Below are positions 7,943 to 18,532 of a stretch of 64,000 nt of DNA, piece by piece. The stretch spans positions 1-64,000 of the forward strand of contig PGXL01000004.1 of the NCBI GenBank assembly GCA_002839095.1, written 5' to 3'. The DNA is from Tenericutes bacterium HGW-Tenericutes-2 (GTDB lineage: Bacteria > Bacillota_I > Bacilli_A > Acholeplasmatales > Acholeplasmataceae). The notes beneath the pieces were generated by a model that was given only the letters and a program-made list of their open reading frames with translations, did no database searches and was not told the origin of the DNA. The position numbers were made by a program, and so were the translations under genes. Position 1 is the stretch's first letter, and each line of letters starts with the position of its first letter.

Positions 7943-8222
7943 ATATTATGACATTTTAAAAGCACCAATCATCACTGAACAATCAACTAAACTGATTGAA
8001 AGTCAAAACAGATACACATTCAAGGTTGATAGAAAAGCAAATAAAGTTGAAATTAAGAAAGCCGTTGAAGCGATCTTCAAAGTAACTGTCTTAAAAGTAA
8101 ACACTGTAAATGTTTTACCAAAGTTCAAAAGAATGGGTAAACATGAAGGATACAAATCTGCTTATAAAAAAGCAGTAGTTAAGTTAGCTGAAGGTCAAAA
8201 GATTGACGCCTTCACGATTTAA
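7935..8222 (+). CDS. rplW: 50S ribosomal protein L23
   Basis: 95 residues, with KYYDILKAPIITEQST near the N-terminus and the KVNTVNVLPKFKRMG segment. L23 sits at the exit of the peptide tunnel, where trigger factor and SRP dock. GGAGG lies inside the end of rplD, so translation is coupled. Confidence 0.97.
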   Translation: MTKYYDILKAPIITEQSTKLIESQNRYTFKVDRKANKVEIKKAVEAIFKVTVLKVNTVNVLPKFKRMGKHEGYKSAYKKAVVKLAEGQKIDAFTI

Positions 8223-8249
8223 GTGAAAAATTAGAGGAGGTTTAACCAA

Positions 8250-9080
8250 ATGGCGGTTAAAAAATACAACCCGACAACCAACGGTCGTCGTGGAATGAGT
8301 GTTTTAACATTCGAAGAAATTACAACATCTACTCCTGAAAAATCACTACTTGAGCCATTTTCTCGCACAGGTGGACGTAACAACCAAGGTAAAATTACCG
8401 TTCGTCACATCGGTGGCGGTGCAAAAAGAAAATATCGTGTAATTGATTTTAAACGTAACAAGGATGACATTATCGGTAAGGTAGCAACTATTGAGTATGA
8501 TCCAAACCGTACAGCAAATATCGCTTTAATTCACTATGCAGATGGTGAAAAGAGATACATTCTTGCTCCAAAAGGTTTAGAAGTAGGAACTGAGATTTTC
8601 TCAGGTCAGCAAGTAGACATCAAGACTGGTAACGCGTTACCAATAATGAATATTCCTGTAGGTACAATTATTCATAACATTGAATTAAGCCCAGGAAGAG
8701 GCGGACAAATCGCTAGAAGTGCCGGAGCATCAGCTCAGATACTTGGACGCGAAGACAAATATGTTCTAGTTCGTCTTCAATCAGGTGAAGTTCGTAAGAT
8801 TCTTGGTACTTGCCGTGCAACAATCGGTACAGTAGGAAATGAATCATGGGAACTAGTTAATATCGGTAAGGCTGGTAGAACACGTCACATGGGTATTCGC
8901 CCAACTGTTCGTGGATCTGCTATGAACCCTAACGACCATCCACACGGTGGTGGTGAAGGTAGAACACCAATCGGTAGAAAATCACCAATGACCCCTTGGG
9001 GTAAGAAGGCTCGTGGAGTATTAACTCGCGACAGTAAAAAAGCGTCAAACGACTTAATCGTTCGTCGTCGCACGAAGTAG
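8250..9080 (+). CDS. rplB: 50S ribosomal protein L2
   Basis: 276 residues, full length. The C-terminal motif [20 protein letters not shown] includes the conserved His needed for 50S assembly and peptidyl transferase function. GAGGAGG precedes the ATG. Confidence 0.98.
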   Translation: MAVKKYNPTTNGRRGMSVLTFEEITTSTPEKSLLEPFSRTGGRNNQGKITVRHIGGGAKRKYRVIDFKRNKDDIIGKVATIEYDPNRTANIALIHYADGEKRYILAPKGLEVGTEIFSGQQVDIKTGNALPIMNIPVGTIIHNIELSPGRGGQIARSAGASAQILGREDKYVLVRLQSGEVRKILGTCRATIGTVGNESWELVNIGKAGRTRHMGIRPTVRGSAMNPNDHPHGGGEGRTPIGRKSPMTPWGKKARGVLTRDSKKASNDLIVRRRTK

Positions 9081-9090
9081 GAGGAAAATT

Positions 9091-9372
9091 ATGGCACGTT
9101 CAGTTAAAAAAGGACCATTTTGTGATGATCATTTACTAGCTAAGGTTCAAAAACAAAATGCAGCAAACGAAAATAAAGTGATCCAAACTTGGTCACGTCG
9201 TTCAACGGTTTTCCCTGATTTCGTTGGACACACGGTTGCTGTTTATAATGGTAAATCACACGTACCTGTGTATGTAACAGAAGATATGGTTGGACACAAA
9301 TTCGGCGAGTTTGCTCCAACACGTACATACCACGGACACGGCAAAGATGACAAGAAAGCTAAAAAGAAGTAA
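9091..9372 (+). CDS. rpsS: 30S ribosomal protein S19
   Basis: 93 residues, starting [16 protein letters not shown] and containing the [16 protein letters not shown] motif. S19 forms a head complex with S13 and contacts the A-site tRNA region. Normal S10 operon position. Confidence 0.98.
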   Translation: MARSVKKGPFCDDHLLAKVQKQNAANENKVIQTWSRRSTVFPDFVGHTVAVYNGKSHVPVYVTEDMVGHKFGEFAPTRTYHGHGKDDKKAKKK

Positions 9373-9389
9373 TTGGAGGAGAATGAAAA

Positions 9390-9725
9390 ATGGAAACTAA
9401 AGCTATAGCTAAAACCGTTCGCATAACTCCACGTAAGGCAAGATTGGTAATCGATCTTATTCGCGGTAAGGACATCAAAGAAGCGCAAGCGATCTTAATG
9501 TTTACACCACGTGCTGCCTCACCAGTTATTTTGAAGGTGCTAAACAGCGCAGTCGCTAACGCTGAGCACAACAACAATGCAAACGTTGAAAATTTATTTG
9601 TTAAAGAAGTATATGTAAATGAAGGAGTTCGTTTAAAGAGACTTTTACCAAGAGCTAAAGGTCAAGGCGATATCATTCAAAAGAGAACTAGCCACATCAC
9701 AGTTGTTGTGGCAGATAAAGAGTAG
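9390..9725 (+). CDS. rplV: 50S ribosomal protein L22
   Basis: 111 residues. Contains [18 protein letters not shown] and the beta-hairpin region [14 protein letters not shown] that lines the exit tunnel and is the site of macrolide-resistance changes in other species. Strong ribosome binding site. Confidence 0.98.
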   Translation: METKAIAKTVRITPRKARLVIDLIRGKDIKEAQAILMFTPRAASPVILKVLNSAVANAEHNNNANVENLFVKEVYVNEGVRLKRLLPRAKGQGDIIQKRTSHITVVVADKE

Positions 9726-9737
9726 AGGTGAAGAGAC

Positions 9738-10496
9738 ATGGGTCAGAAAGTTAATCCAATTGGTATGCGTCTTGGTATCATCCGTACTTGGGATTCAAAA
9801 TGGTATGCTGAAAAAACAGCAGTACCTTTCCTAGTAAAAGAAGATGCTTCAATTCGTAAATACCTGAATGATTTTTATAAAAAAGCCGCTGTTTCTCACG
9901 TTGAAATTGAACGCGTAAAAGGTAAGGGCGGAAAAGACCGTGTGAAGGTTACTTTACACACAGCTAAGCCAGGTATTGTTATCGGTAGAGATGCTGAAAC
10001 AAAGAAAAAGGCAGTTGCTACATTAGAAAAACTTACTAAAAAAGAAATCGTATTTAATGTTGTTGAAGTTAAACGTCCTGAAAGAGTAGCCACACTAGTT
10101 GCGCAAAGCATTGCTGAGCAATTAGAAAGCCGTGCATCATTCAGACGTGTTCAAAAAATTGCAATGCAACGCGCACTTAAGTCAGGAGCTAAGGGTGTTA
10201 AAACTCTTGTATCAGGACGTTTAGGTGGAGCTGAAATTGCAAGAAGCGAAGGGTATTCAGAAGGACAAGTTCCACTACATACACTACGTGCAGACATTGA
10301 CTATGCAACTGCAGAAGCAAATACCACTTATGGTATCCTTGGTATTAAGGTTTGGATCTATAATGGGGAAGTTCTTCCAGGACAGACTCGTGAAGACAAT
10401 CTTAAAAAACAAGATGAAAGAGCACCACGTCAGGATAGAGGACAACGTCCTGATAGACCTAGACGTGATAATCGTGACAACAAGGGAGGCAAATAA
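9738..10496 (+). CDS. rpsC: 30S ribosomal protein S3, with charged C-terminal tail
   Basis: 252 residues against about 218 in Bacillus subtilis. The core starts [18 protein letters not shown], followed by a KH domain and the C-terminal S3 domain ([18 protein letters not shown]). About 35 extra residues form a tail of Arg, Asp, Gln and Asn (for example [18 protein letters not shown]). S3 helps form the mRNA entry tunnel and has mRNA-unwinding activity. The tail is probably disordered and of unknown role. Confidence 0.97.
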   Translation: MGQKVNPIGMRLGIIRTWDSKWYAEKTAVPFLVKEDASIRKYLNDFYKKAAVSHVEIERVKGKGGKDRVKVTLHTAKPGIVIGRDAETKKKAVATLEKLTKKEIVFNVVEVKRPERVATLVAQSIAEQLESRASFRRVQKIAMQRALKSGAKGVKTLVSGRLGGAEIARSEGYSEGQVPLHTLRADIDYATAEANTTYGILGIKVWIYNGEVLPGQTREDNLKKQDERAPRQDRGQRPDRPRRDNRDNKGGK

Positions 10497-10498
10497 TT

Positions 10499-10915
10499 AT
10501 GTTAATGCCTAAAAGAACGAAATTCCGTCGTCCTCACCGTGTCAGCTATGAAGGCTTTGCAAAGGGAAGAAATGAAATTCTGAACGGAGATTTTGCCTTA
10601 GTTGCTCAAGAAGGTGCTTGGATTACTAACCGTCAAATCGAAGCGGCTCGTATCGCGATGACAAGACATATGAAGAGACTTGGGAAAGTATGGATTAACA
10701 TCTTCCCACACTTAGCTAAGACTAAGAAGCCACTTGAAGTGCGTATGGGATCCGGTAAGGGTGCTCCAGACCACTGGGTAGCGGTTGTTAAAGAAGGTAA
10801 AATCATGTTTGAAATCAATGGCGTGTCTGAAGAAATCGCAAGAGAAGCACTACGCCTAGCTTCACACAAATTACCTATTAAGACAAAAATTGTTAAAAGA
10901 GGTGAGCAAGCGTGA
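10499..10915 (+). CDS. rplP: 50S ribosomal protein L16
   Basis: 138 residues. The ATG at 10499 ([11 protein letters not shown]) is chosen over 10505 because GGGAGG at 10484-10489 is nine bases away and other Firmicutes L16 also begin with Met-Leu-x-Pro. L16 organises the A-site region of 23S rRNA. The [14 protein letters not shown] stretch is typical. Confidence 0.97.
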   Translation: MLMPKRTKFRRPHRVSYEGFAKGRNEILNGDFALVAQEGAWITNRQIEAARIAMTRHMKRLGKVWINIFPHLAKTKKPLEVRMGSGKGAPDHWVAVVKEGKIMFEINGVSEEIAREALRLASHKLPIKTKIVKRGEQA

Positions 10916-11100
10916 AAGCAGTAGAAATTAGAAAGATTAGCACAACTGATCTAGAAAAAAGAATCGTCGAGCTAAAAGCTGAGTTATTTAACCTGCGCTT
11001 TCAACTTGCAGTAGGACAACTTGAAAATACAGCTCGTATTAGTACAGTTAAAAAAACGATTGCACAAATGAAGACAATCATCAGTGAACGTGCTGAATAA
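10912..11100 (+). CDS. rpmC: 50S ribosomal protein L29
   Basis: 62 residues, all helical, with the L29 segment [21 protein letters not shown]. The GTG start at 10912 overlaps the rplP stop by four bases. Located near the tunnel exit beside L23. Confidence 0.95.
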   Translation: MKAVEIRKISTTDLEKRIVELKAELFNLRFQLAVGQLENTARISTVKKTIAQMKTIISERAE

Positions 11101-11110
11101 GGAGGATACC

Positions 11111-11371
11111 ATGGATCGTAATAATAGAAAAGTTTATACGGGAATTGTTGTATCTGACAAAATGGATAAAACGATTACTGTAGTTGTTGACACTTATAAG
11201 AAATCGCCTTTGTATGGTAAAAGTATAAAGGTATCAAAGAAGTTTCATGTGCATGATGAAGAAGGCTTAGCAGGTATTGGAGATAAAGTTACCATTATGG
11301 AAACTCGTCCACTATCCAAAACGAAGAGATTCCGTCTCCTCGAAGTTGTTGCTAAGGCCGACTTAGTATAG
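11111..11371 (+). CDS. rpsQ: 30S ribosomal protein S17
   Basis: 86 residues. The ATG at 11111, preceded by AAGGAGG, gives [20 protein letters not shown]. An upstream in-frame start would overlap rpmC and lacks a binding site. S17 is an OB-fold primary binder of 16S rRNA. Confidence 0.97.
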   Translation: MDRNNRKVYTGIVVSDKMDKTITVVVDTYKKSPLYGKSIKVSKKFHVHDEEGLAGIGDKVTIMETRPLSKTKRFRLLEVVAKADLV

Positions 11372-11384
11372 GGAGGATAAAAAC

Positions 11385-11753
11385 ATGATCCAACAAGAAA
11401 GCAGAATGGTTGTCGCAGACAACTCTGGCGCAAAAGAAGTACTTGTGATTAAGGTTTTAGGGGGAACCCGTCGTCGTTATGCTAATATCGGTGATATCGT
11501 AGTGGTAACAGTTAAGCGTGCTACACCAGCGGGAATTGTAAAAAAAGGTGAAGTATGTAAAGCAGTTATCGTTCGTACGGTTTCTGGCCTTCGTCGCGCA
11601 GACGGCTCATACATCAAATTTGATGAAAATGCAGCAGTCATTATTAAAGATGATTTAAACCCACGTGGAACCCGTATTTTCGGACCAGTGGCAAGAGAGT
11701 TAAGAGAAAAGAACTTTATGAAGATCGTTTCCCTAGCTCCAGAAGTACTATAA
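11385..11753 (+). CDS. rplN: 50S ribosomal protein L14
   Basis: 122 residues with [19 protein letters not shown] and [15 protein letters not shown], both L14 signatures. It forms the B8 bridge and contacts L19. In the order L14-L24-L5-S14-S8-L6, as in the spc operon. Confidence 0.98.
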   Translation: MIQQESRMVVADNSGAKEVLVIKVLGGTRRRYANIGDIVVVTVKRATPAGIVKKGEVCKAVIVRTVSGLRRADGSYIKFDENAAVIIKDDLNPRGTRIFGPVARELREKNFMKIVSLAPEVL

Positions 11754-11766
11754 GGAGGTCTCGTCT

Positions 11767-12108
11767 ATGTATATTAAAGCTGGAGACACAGTTGCAGTTA
11801 TTGCCGGACGCGATCAATTTGTAACTGATAAAAAAGGAAATACTACCCGCAAGACAGGTCGCGTCTTAAAAGTATATCCTAACACTGACCGTGTATTGGT
11901 TGAAGGTGTCAATCTAATGAAGAAGCACCAACGTCCTACACAAGCCAATGATAAAGGCGGCATTATTGAAAAAGAAGCACCAATTCATGTTTCTAACGTT
12001 GCTATCCTTGATCCAAAGACTAACAAACCAACTCGCGTTGGTTACCGTGAAGTTGATGGCAAGAAAGTGCGTTATGCGAAAAAATCAGGCGAAAGCCTTG
12101 ATAAATAA
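11767..12108 (+). CDS. rplX: 50S ribosomal protein L24
   Basis: 113 residues with the KOW-type N-terminus ([13 protein letters not shown]...[10 protein letters not shown]) and [16 protein letters not shown]24 starts 50S assembly. AAGGAGG precedes the ATG. Confidence 0.98.
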   Translation: MYIKAGDTVAVIAGRDQFVTDKKGNTTRKTGRVLKVYPNTDRVLVEGVNLMKKHQRPTQANDKGGIIEKEAPIHVSNVAILDPKTNKPTRVGYREVDGKKVRYAKKSGESLDK

Positions 12109-12120
12109 GGAGTTTAGACA

Positions 12121-12660
12121 ATGACAGAAATTAGAACTAAATATGAAAATGTTGTCAAACCCGAACTGATTAAGGCATTCAACTATACATCTGTAATGCA
12201 GGTGCCAAAAATTGAAAAAATCGTAGTAAACATGGGTATTGGCGATGCTGTATTCAATCCAAAGGTCTTAGATGACGCTGTGGAAGAATTAAGAGCAATC
12301 ACTGGTCAAAAACCATTAGTAACTAAGGCTAAAAATTCCATTTCTAACTTTAAGTTAAGAGAAGGAATGCCAATTGGTGCCAAAGTAACTCTTCGTGGAG
12401 ATAGAATGTACTATTTCCTAGATAAATTGATTTCAATCGCTTTACCACGTGTACGTGACTTTAGAGGTATATCATCAAATTCATTTGATGGTCGCGGAAA
12501 CTACACTGTTGGTATTAGAGAACAAATCATTTTCCCAGAAATTAGTTTGGATAAAGTTAAAAAAGTTCGTGGTATGGACATCGTAATTGTAACAACGGCT
12601 AAAACCGACCAAGAAGGACGCGCATTATTAAGTCAACTTGGCATGCCGTTTAAGAAGTAA
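12121..12660 (+). CDS. rplE: 50S ribosomal protein L5
   Basis: 179 residues. [16 protein letters not shown] and [20 protein letters not shown] are L5 signatures. L5 binds 5S rRNA and contacts P-site tRNA. Confidence 0.98.
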   Translation: MTEIRTKYENVVKPELIKAFNYTSVMQVPKIEKIVVNMGIGDAVFNPKVLDDAVEELRAITGQKPLVTKAKNSISNFKLREGMPIGAKVTLRGDRMYYFLDKLISIALPRVRDFRGISSNSFDGRGNYTVGIREQIIFPEISLDKVKKVRGMDIVIVTTAKTDQEGRALLSQLGMPFKK

Positions 12661-12671
12661 GGAGGCGTATT

Positions 12672-12941
12672 ATGGCAAAAAAATCATTGATTATTAAGAA
12701 TGAAGAACGCAAGGTAATTGTTGAACGCTATCGTGAAATTAGATTAGAGTTAAAGGAAAAAGGTGACTATGCAGCTTTATCAAAGCTACCTAGAAATGCT
12801 TCTCCAACTCGTATCAGAAATCGCGATTCAATCGATGGTCGCCCACGCGGCTATATGCGCAAGTTTGGCTTGTCGAGACTAACGTTTCGTGATTTAGCAC
12901 ATAAGGGACAAATTCCTGGTGTTAAAAAAGCAAGCTGGTAA
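12672..12941 (+). CDS. rpsN: 30S ribosomal protein S14, long zinc-free form
   Basis: 89 residues with no cysteine. The C-terminal [21 protein letters not shown] and [18 protein letters not shown] identify S14. Many Firmicutes carry a 61-residue S14 with a CxxC-CxxC zinc ribbon at this operon position. Here the long C-minus form holds the place, so it is probably the main S14 and needs no zinc. Confidence 0.97.
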   Translation: MAKKSLIIKNEERKVIVERYREIRLELKEKGDYAALSKLPRNASPTRIRNRDSIDGRPRGYMRKFGLSRLTFRDLAHKGQIPGVKKASW

Positions 12942-12957
12942 TTAGGAGGAAGAACAC

Positions 12958-13356
12958 ATGGTTATGACTGATCCAATCGCGGATATGCTTACGCGTATTC
13001 GTAACGCAAATAAAATGCGTCATGAGAAAGTAGAAATGCCTAATTCCAGATTAAAGGCTGATATTTTAGCAGTACTTAAAAAGGAAGGTTTCATCGTTGA
13101 CTACTCAGTAGTTAAAGAAGGACCACAAGGCAAAATTGTTGTTACCTTAAAATACACGAAGACTAAAGAACGTGTAATTAAAGGTTTAAAGCGGATATCG
13201 AAACCAGGACTTCGTGTTTATGCTGCAGTAGAAAATTTACCTAAGGTGTTAAACGGACTAGGCATTGCGCTTATCTCCACATCTAAGGGAATTATGACTG
13301 ATCGTGAAGCACGTCTAGCTCAAGTTGGCGGCGAAGTGCTCGCCTACGTATGGTAA
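12958..13356 (+). CDS. rpsH: 30S ribosomal protein S8
   Basis: 132 residues. The ATG at 12958 ([18 protein letters not shown]) fits AGGAGG eight bases upstream and the Firmicutes start. S8 binds the central domain of 16S rRNA and regulates the spc operon in E. coli. The C-terminus ends [24 protein letters not shown], as expected. Confidence 0.98.
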   Translation: MVMTDPIADMLTRIRNANKMRHEKVEMPNSRLKADILAVLKKEGFIVDYSVVKEGPQGKIVVTLKYTKTKERVIKGLKRISKPGLRVYAAVENLPKVLNGLGIALISTSKGIMTDREARLAQVGGEVLAYVW

Positions 13357-13369
13357 TAAGGAGGAAATT

Positions 13370-13909
13370 ATGTCACGTATAGGAAATAAAGTGATTCAAG
13401 TTCCTGCTGGCGTTACTGTAACGTTAAGCCCAGAAAACTACGCAGTAGTTAAAGGCCCAAAAGGTCAACTTGAATTCCAATTCAATCAACTTTTAGACAT
13501 CAAAATGGAAGGCAGTGAAATCAAAATCACTCGTCCAAATGATGCAATATTTACAAGAAAAATCCACGGAACTACACGTGCCTTGTTATCAAACATGGTT
13601 ACTGGAGTTTCAACAGGATTCAAAAAGCAATTAGAAATTCGCGGCGTTGGTTATAGAGCAGCTCTACAAGGCAATGTCGTGAACTTAAGTATGGGGTATT
13701 CACACCCAGTTGACCTAGAGATTCCAGCAGGACTCACCGTCACCATTCCAAAAAACACTGATATCATCATTGAAGGCGCAGACAAGCAAGTTGTTGGCGA
13801 ATTCGCAGCTAAGATCAGAAGTGTTAGAAAGCCTGAACCATATCTTGGAAAAGGCATTCGTTATGTTGATGAGTACGTTCCACGTAAAGCTGGAAAGACT
13901 GCTAAGTAA
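13370..13909 (+). CDS. rplF: 50S ribosomal protein L6
   Basis: 179 residues. The ATG at 13370, with AAGGAGG just ahead, gives [15 protein letters not shown]. The C-terminal motif [19 protein letters not shown] is diagnostic. L6 lies near the factor-binding site. Confidence 0.98.
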   Translation: MSRIGNKVIQVPAGVTVTLSPENYAVVKGPKGQLEFQFNQLLDIKMEGSEIKITRPNDAIFTRKIHGTTRALLSNMVTGVSTGFKKQLEIRGVGYRAALQGNVVNLSMGYSHPVDLEIPAGLTVTIPKNTDIIIEGADKQVVGEFAAKIRSVRKPEPYLGKGIRYVDEYVPRKAGKTAK

Positions 13910-13923
13910 GGGAGGACATCACG

Positions 13924-14277
13924 ATGATTAAGAAAATATCTAAGAATGTCACAAGACAAAAACGTCATCTACGTATCCGCAAGATTGTAGAAGGTACAAC
14001 TGAACGTCCAAGACTTTCTGTATACCGTTCAAACACTGCGATTTATGTACAAATAATTGACGATTTAAAACAAACAACACTTATCAGTGCTCGTAGTCAA
14101 GAAACAGGCCTTAAGGGTTCAAACGTTGAATCAGCTAAGGCAGTTGGTAAACTAATCGCCGAAAAGGCGCTTGCTAAAGGTGTAACATCAGTAGTTTTTG
14201 ATAGAAGTGGTTATTTATACCATGGACGTATCAAGGCATTAGCTGACGCTGCACGTGAAGCAGGACTACAATTCTAA
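13924..14277 (+). CDS. rplR: 50S ribosomal protein L18
   Basis: 117 residues, with [20 protein letters not shown] and the C-terminal [25 protein letters not shown]18 binds 5S rRNA with L5. Confidence 0.98.
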   Translation: MIKKISKNVTRQKRHLRIRKIVEGTTERPRLSVYRSNTAIYVQIIDDLKQTTLISARSQETGLKGSNVESAKAVGKLIAEKALAKGVTSVVFDRSGYLYHGRIKALADAAREAGLQF

Positions 14278-14290
14278 GGAGGAGACAGAC

Positions 14291-14803
14291 ATGGCTAGAG
14301 AAAGATACAATCAAGAAGAGCAACAAGACAATCAATTCGAAGAACGTGTTGTTTCGATCAACCGTGTAACGAAAGTTGTTAAGGGTGGTCGTCGTTTCCG
14401 TTTTGCTGCCTTAGTGGTCATTGGAAACAAGCAAGGACAAATTGGTTTTGGAACAGGTAAAGCAGCTGAAGTTCCAGATGCAATTAAGAAGGCTGTTGAA
14501 GATGCGAAAACAAACATGATCAATATTCCAATCGTAGGAACAACTATTCCTCATGCAATTACAGGAAACTATGGAGCAGGTAAAGTATTCCTTAAGCCAG
14601 CTTCAGAAGGTACTGGTATCATCGCTGGTGGGGCGGTTCGTGCTGTATTCGAACTCGCTGGCGTTAATGATATCCTTTCTAAATGCATAGGTTCAAGAAC
14701 ACCAATCAACATGGTACGCGCTACATTTGCTGGTCTTAAGGAATTAAGAACTGCTGAACAAGTTGCTGCCCTTCGTGGTGTAGATATTTCGGAGTTGGTA
14801 TAA
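14291..14803 (+). CDS. rpsE: 30S ribosomal protein S5
   Basis: 170 residues from the ATG at 14291 (GGAGGAG at 14279-14285). The first 20 residues are Gln- and Glu-rich. The S5 double-stranded RNA-binding domain follows with [20 protein letters not shown]5 affects decoding accuracy. Its TAA stop shares one base with the rpmD start (TAATG). Confidence 0.97.
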   Translation: MARERYNQEEQQDNQFEERVVSINRVTKVVKGGRRFRFAALVVIGNKQGQIGFGTGKAAEVPDAIKKAVEDAKTNMINIPIVGTTIPHAITGNYGAGKVFLKPASEGTGIIAGGAVRAVFELAGVNDILSKCIGSRTPINMVRATFAGLKELRTAEQVAALRGVDISELV

Positions 14804-14982
14804 TGAAACTACAAGTCACACTAAAGAAAAGTTTGATTGGCAGAAAGCCTAATCAAGTTAAAACAGCACATGCACTCGGATTAAAAAAGATTCACCAAGT
14901 TGTTGTGAAAGAGTCTAATGAAGCCATTGATGGCATGATTCTTACCATTTCACACTTGGTTGAAGTAAAAGAAGTAGAGTAG
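14803..14982 (+). CDS. rpmD: 50S ribosomal protein L30
   Basis: A short gene of 59 residues starting [20 protein letters not shown], followed by the L30 pattern [15 protein letters not shown]. It starts on the last base of the rpsE stop, so translation is coupled. The order S5-L30-L15-SecY is standard. Confidence 0.95.
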   Translation: MKLQVTLKKSLIGRKPNQVKTAHALGLKKIHQVVVKESNEAIDGMILTISHLVEVKEVE

Positions 14983-14994
14983 GAGGAAACACCA

Positions 14995-15432
14995 ATGTTA
15001 AACGAACTAAAACCCGTAGAAGGTGCTCGCAAAAACCGTAAACGTTTAGGCAGAGGACCTGGAAGTGGTACCGGTAAAACAGCTGGTAAAGGAACCAAAG
15101 GTCAACTTTCTCGCTCTGGTGGCGGACCTCGCCCAGGATTTGAAGGCGGTCAGCTTCCATTCTTCCAAAGACTTCCAAAAAGAGGCTTTAAGAACGTAAA
15201 CCGTAAGGAATACGCAGTCGTTAATCTTGCAGATTTAAATCTGTTTGCTGACGGCGAAGTTGTAACTCCAGAAGCATTAATCGCTAGAAATGTTTTAAAG
15301 AAACTTAAATCAGGCGTTAAAGTACTAGCTAATGGAACTTTAGAGAAAAAACTAACTGTTAAAGCTAACGTTTTCTCAAAGGCTGCTGAGGCAGCAATCG
15401 TACAAGCCGGTGGAACAGTAGAGGTGATTTAA
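14995..15432 (+). CDS. rplO: 50S ribosomal protein L15
   Basis: 145 residues with the Gly/Lys-rich [20 protein letters not shown] stretch that threads into 23S rRNA. AGGAGG precedes the ATG. The stop is one base before the secY start. Confidence 0.98.
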   Translation: MLNELKPVEGARKNRKRLGRGPGSGTGKTAGKGTKGQLSRSGGGPRPGFEGGQLPFFQRLPKRGFKNVNRKEYAVVNLADLNLFADGEVVTPEALIARNVLKKLKSGVKVLANGTLEKKLTVKANVFSKAAEAAIVQAGGTVEVI

Positions 15433-15433
15433 A

Positions 15434-16744
15434 GTGTGGTTGCGTATAAAAAGAATTCTAAGTAACAAAACCGTAATGCTACGTTTAGCATTTACGTTAG
15501 GTATCCTGTTAGTCATTAGAATTGCAAGTCATATAACAGTCCCACTTTTTGATACTCGTGCCATCGTTGCCTTCATGGCATCTAGCGGTAGCTTTGTCGC
15601 AATCTTAAATAACTTCTCAGGACAAGCTCTCGAAAGATTCTCTATTATGGCACTTGGTATTTCGCCTTACATTACTGCATCCATTGCAGTTCAATTACTT
15701 CAAATGGTCGTTCCTTCGTTTAAGGAATTAAGTGAACAAGGTGAATCCGGAAAATCTAAGCTAAACCAAATTACAAGATATCTTGCAATCGCATTAGCAT
15801 TTATTCAAGGGTTTGCATTAATCATCGGTATTTCTACAAACGGTAGTGTTTTGATCCCAAGCCTAGAAGCTTCAGCTGTTGAAAATTATAGATATTTCTT
15901 CTATATTTACATGGCACTTGTTATGACAGGTGGTACAGCATTAGCAATTTGGTTAGGTGACTTAATTACTAAAAAGGGAGTAGGAAATGGTACATCAATG
16001 CTAATTGTTGCAGGGATCGTAACCAGCTTACCAACCATGTGGACAACTTTATGGACAAAATACATCACTAACGGTGGTGGTGGATGGGATATCGTGTTCT
16101 TCATTCTAATCATGACATTATACTTTGGAATTCTCCTTGGTGTAGTCTACATGCAGATTGCAACACGTAAGATTCCTGTTCAATACGCTAACCGTCAAGG
16201 TAAGTCAGATTCAAACATTCCAATGAAGATTAATAGTGCAGGGGTTATTCCAGTCATCTTCGCTCAAACTATCCTAAGTATTCCACTCACTGTAGTCGGT
16301 TTTGCAGGAAGTAGCACGACAGGTATATCAGGTTGGTTAAACGCGATATTTAACTATCAACAGCCAATCGGATTTATCCTCTATGTATTGCTCATCGTTG
16401 TATTCTCATTCTTCTATTCATTCTTAACTATCAACCCAGAGAAGATTGCAGAAAATCTATCAAAATCTAACGCATACATACCAGGTATTAGACCAGGTCA
16501 GGACACTAAGGACTTTGTTGCAAAACTATTGTTCAAGATTACTGTAATTGGTACAGTATATCTAGTTATTTTGGCAGTATTACCAGTATTGACTTCCATC
16601 GTTTTCGGTTTCACTGGAACCGAAGCACAGGCAATCACTCTTGGCGGTACTTCCTTGCTGATTATTGTTGGGGTTGCAATAGAAACTACACAACAGGTTG
16701 AAACAGACGCAAGTCAAACAGAATATAGCGGCATATTTAAATAA
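15434..16744 (+). CDS. secY: Sec translocase channel subunit SecY
   Basis: 436 residues with about ten membrane helices. The plug/TM2 region with PYITASIAVQLLQMVVPSF and the cytoplasmic loop near NPEKIAENLSKSNAYIPGIR are conserved. SecY forms the protein-conducting channel with SecE and is driven by SecA; it exports the lipoproteins and secreted nucleases of this window. GTG start at 15434 with GAGGTG seven bases upstream, which lies inside the end of rplO. Confidence 0.98.
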   Translation: MWLRIKRILSNKTVMLRLAFTLGILLVIRIASHITVPLFDTRAIVAFMASSGSFVAILNNFSGQALERFSIMALGISPYITASIAVQLLQMVVPSFKELSEQGESGKSKLNQITRYLAIALAFIQGFALIIGISTNGSVLIPSLEASAVENYRYFFYIYMALVMTGGTALAIWLGDLITKKGVGNGTSMLIVAGIVTSLPTMWTTLWTKYITNGGGGWDIVFFILIMTLYFGILLGVVYMQIATRKIPVQYANRQGKSDSNIPMKINSAGVIPVIFAQTILSIPLTVVGFAGSSTTGISGWLNAIFNYQQPIGFILYVLLIVVFSFFYSFLTINPEKIAENLSKSNAYIPGIRPGQDTKDFVAKLLFKITVIGTVYLVILAVLPVLTSIVFGFTGTEAQAITLGGTSLLIIVGVAIETTQQVETDASQTEYSGIFK

Positions 16745-16758
16745 TTGGAGGATATAAA

Positions 16759-17409
16759 ATGCGAATCATCCTATTGGGACCTCCTGGTGCAGGTAAGGGA
16801 ACAGAAGCGGAATTGTTAGTGAAGCATTATCATATTCCTCATATTTCAACAGGTAATATCTTTAGAGCATTATATAAGGATAACACCACTGTTGGAAAAA
16901 TTGCTAAAGAGTATATCGACCGGGGACAACTTGTACCCGATGACATTACCAATGAAATTGTTAGAAATCGCTTGAATCACGCTGACGCAAAGAAGGGATT
17001 CCTGTTTGACGGGTATCCAAGAAATGTCGATCAAGCAGCATGGTTTGATGAACTACTCATTCAAAAGGAATGGAAATTAGATGCAGTGATTAATATCTAT
17101 GTACCTGATGAAGTTTTAATTGAAAGAATTAGTGGTCGCAGAGTATGTGAATCATGCGGTGCAGTCTATCACGTCACAAACAAAAAACCAAATGTTGAAG
17201 GCATATGTGATGTAGATGGTGGCAAGCTCATTCAAAGAGCTGATGATATGGAAGAAACAGTTCAAAGAAGACTTCGTGTCTATAATGAACAAACTGAACC
17301 AGTTATTGGCTATTATCAAAATAAAGGTGCTATTGTCATGATTGATGGAACACAATCAATCAAGGAAGTAGATACCGCTATTAAGAAAGTATTAGGTGAG
17401 ATGAATTGA
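16759..17409 (+). CDS. adk: adenylate kinase, zinc-lid type
   Basis: 216 residues. The P-loop GPPGAGKGT is at residues 7-15. The lid carries CESCGAVYH and CDVDGG, a Cys-Cys-Cys-Asp metal site of the kind found in Bacillus subtilis. Interconverts AMP, ADP and ATP. It ends in a true TGA stop, which shows that TGA is not Trp here, and overlaps map by four bases. Confidence 0.98.
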   Translation: MRIILLGPPGAGKGTEAELLVKHYHIPHISTGNIFRALYKDNTTVGKIAKEYIDRGQLVPDDITNEIVRNRLNHADAKKGFLFDGYPRNVDQAAWFDELLIQKEWKLDAVINIYVPDEVLIERISGRRVCESCGAVYHVTNKKPNVEGICDVDGGKLIQRADDMEETVQRRLRVYNEQTEPVIGYYQNKGAIVMIDGTQSIKEVDTAIKKVLGEMN

Positions 17410-18164
17410 TTCAAATCAAATCAAAACGCGAAATTGAGTTGATGCGCGAAGCTGGACACATCCTAGAAATGACAAGAAACATGCTCAAAGAGCATATTAA
17501 ACCAGGCATCAATACGCACCAACTCGATATCCTCGCCGAAAACTATATTTTAAATCTTGGGGCAACACCCTCATTTAAGGGTTATCATGGCTTTCCAGGA
17601 TCCATCTGTACTTCAATCAATGAAGTCGTTGTTCATGGTATTCCTTCCACTAAGCATGTGCTTAAGGAAGGCGACATTATTACATTAGATTTTGGTGTCA
17701 ATTATAAGGGTTATCATGCGGATTCTGCAACAACTTATCCAGTTGGTGAAATCAGTTCAGATATAAAGAAACTTCTAGAGGTCACAGAGCAATCTCTTTA
17801 CATCGGTCTTGAACAAGCTAAACCAGGAAATCATGTATCAGATATATCCTATGCAATCGAATCCTTTATAAAACCATTTGGCTACGGCATCGTCGAAGAG
17901 TTCACCGGTCATGGCATCGGTAGAGAGCTTCATGAAGAGCCTTATGTTCCCAACTTTGGGAAACCTAAGCAGGGTCCTATTTTGAAGCCAGGCATGACAT
18001 TTTGTGTAGAACCGATGGTTAATCTCGGAACGAAGAGAGTCAAAGTCCTATCAGATAATTGGACAACTGTTACAGTTGATCGCAAGCCAAGTGCTCATTT
18101 TGAGCATATGATTGTAATCACGGAAACTGGATATGACATTTTAACAACATTAAAAAAGGAGTGA
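17406..18164 (+). CDS. map: methionine aminopeptidase type I
   Basis: 252 residues, starting [19 protein letters not shown]. The metal ligands lie in [16 protein letters not shown] (two Asp), [12 protein letters not shown] (His) and the C-terminal Glu residues (CVEPMV and the final EHMI region). Removes the N-terminal Met from new proteins. A TTG start at 17406 is used, with AGGTGAG upstream and a four-base overlap with adk, a coupled arrangement. Confidence 0.97.
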   Translation: MIQIKSKREIELMREAGHILEMTRNMLKEHIKPGINTHQLDILAENYILNLGATPSFKGYHGFPGSICTSINEVVVHGIPSTKHVLKEGDIITLDFGVNYKGYHADSATTYPVGEISSDIKKLLEVTEQSLYIGLEQAKPGNHVSDISYAIESFIKPFGYGIVEEFTGHGIGRELHEEPYVPNFGKPKQGPILKPGMTFCVEPMVNLGTKRVKVLSDNWTTVTVDRKPSAHFEHMIVITETGYDILTTLKKE

Positions 18165-18168
18165 GTCT

Positions 18169-18390
18169 ATGGCAAGAGAAGATTTAATTGAAGTAGAAGC
18201 AAAGGTAATCGAAGTATTACCAAATACAAAGTTCAAAGTTGAACTGTTACAAAACGGCCATATAGTATTGGCTCATGTTTCTGGTAAAATCCGCATGAAT
18301 AACATACGCATTTTACCTGGTGATAAAGTAACGGTAGAGTTATCACCATACGATCTAACACGTGGCAGAATCACATATCGCCGCAAATAA
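18169..18390 (+). CDS. infA: translation initiation factor IF-1
   Basis: 73 residues, one OB fold, with [24 protein letters not shown] and the [11 protein letters not shown] end. IF-1 binds the 30S A site during initiation. In the usual map-infA-rpmJ-rpsM order. Confidence 0.98.
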   Translation: MAREDLIEVEAKVIEVLPNTKFKVELLQNGHIVLAHVSGKIRMNNIRILPGDKVTVELSPYDLTRGRITYRRK

Positions 18391-18403
18391 GGAGGAAACG
18401 CAT

Positions 18404-18520
18404 ATGAAGGTTAAAGCATCAGTAAAAAAGAGAAGTGAAGATGACATCATCGTAAAGCGTAAAGGCAAAATTTACGTCATTAATAAGAAAATCAAAAGAC
18501 ATAACCAAAGACAAGGTTAA
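18404..18520 (+). CDS. rpmJ: 50S ribosomal protein L36, zinc-free form
   Basis: A 38-residue gene between infA and rpsM, starting [14 protein letters not shown] and ending RHNQRQG. The usual C-minus/C-plus marker is clear: the CxxC pair and the third Cys and His of zinc-binding L36 are replaced (RSEDDI and VINKKIKRH), leaving no cysteine. GGAGG precedes the ATG. L36 helps organise 23S rRNA near L16 and L6. Confidence 0.95.
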   Translation: MKVKASVKKRSEDDIIVKRKGKIYVINKKIKRHNQRQG

Positions 18521-18532
18521 TTAGGAGGAACT

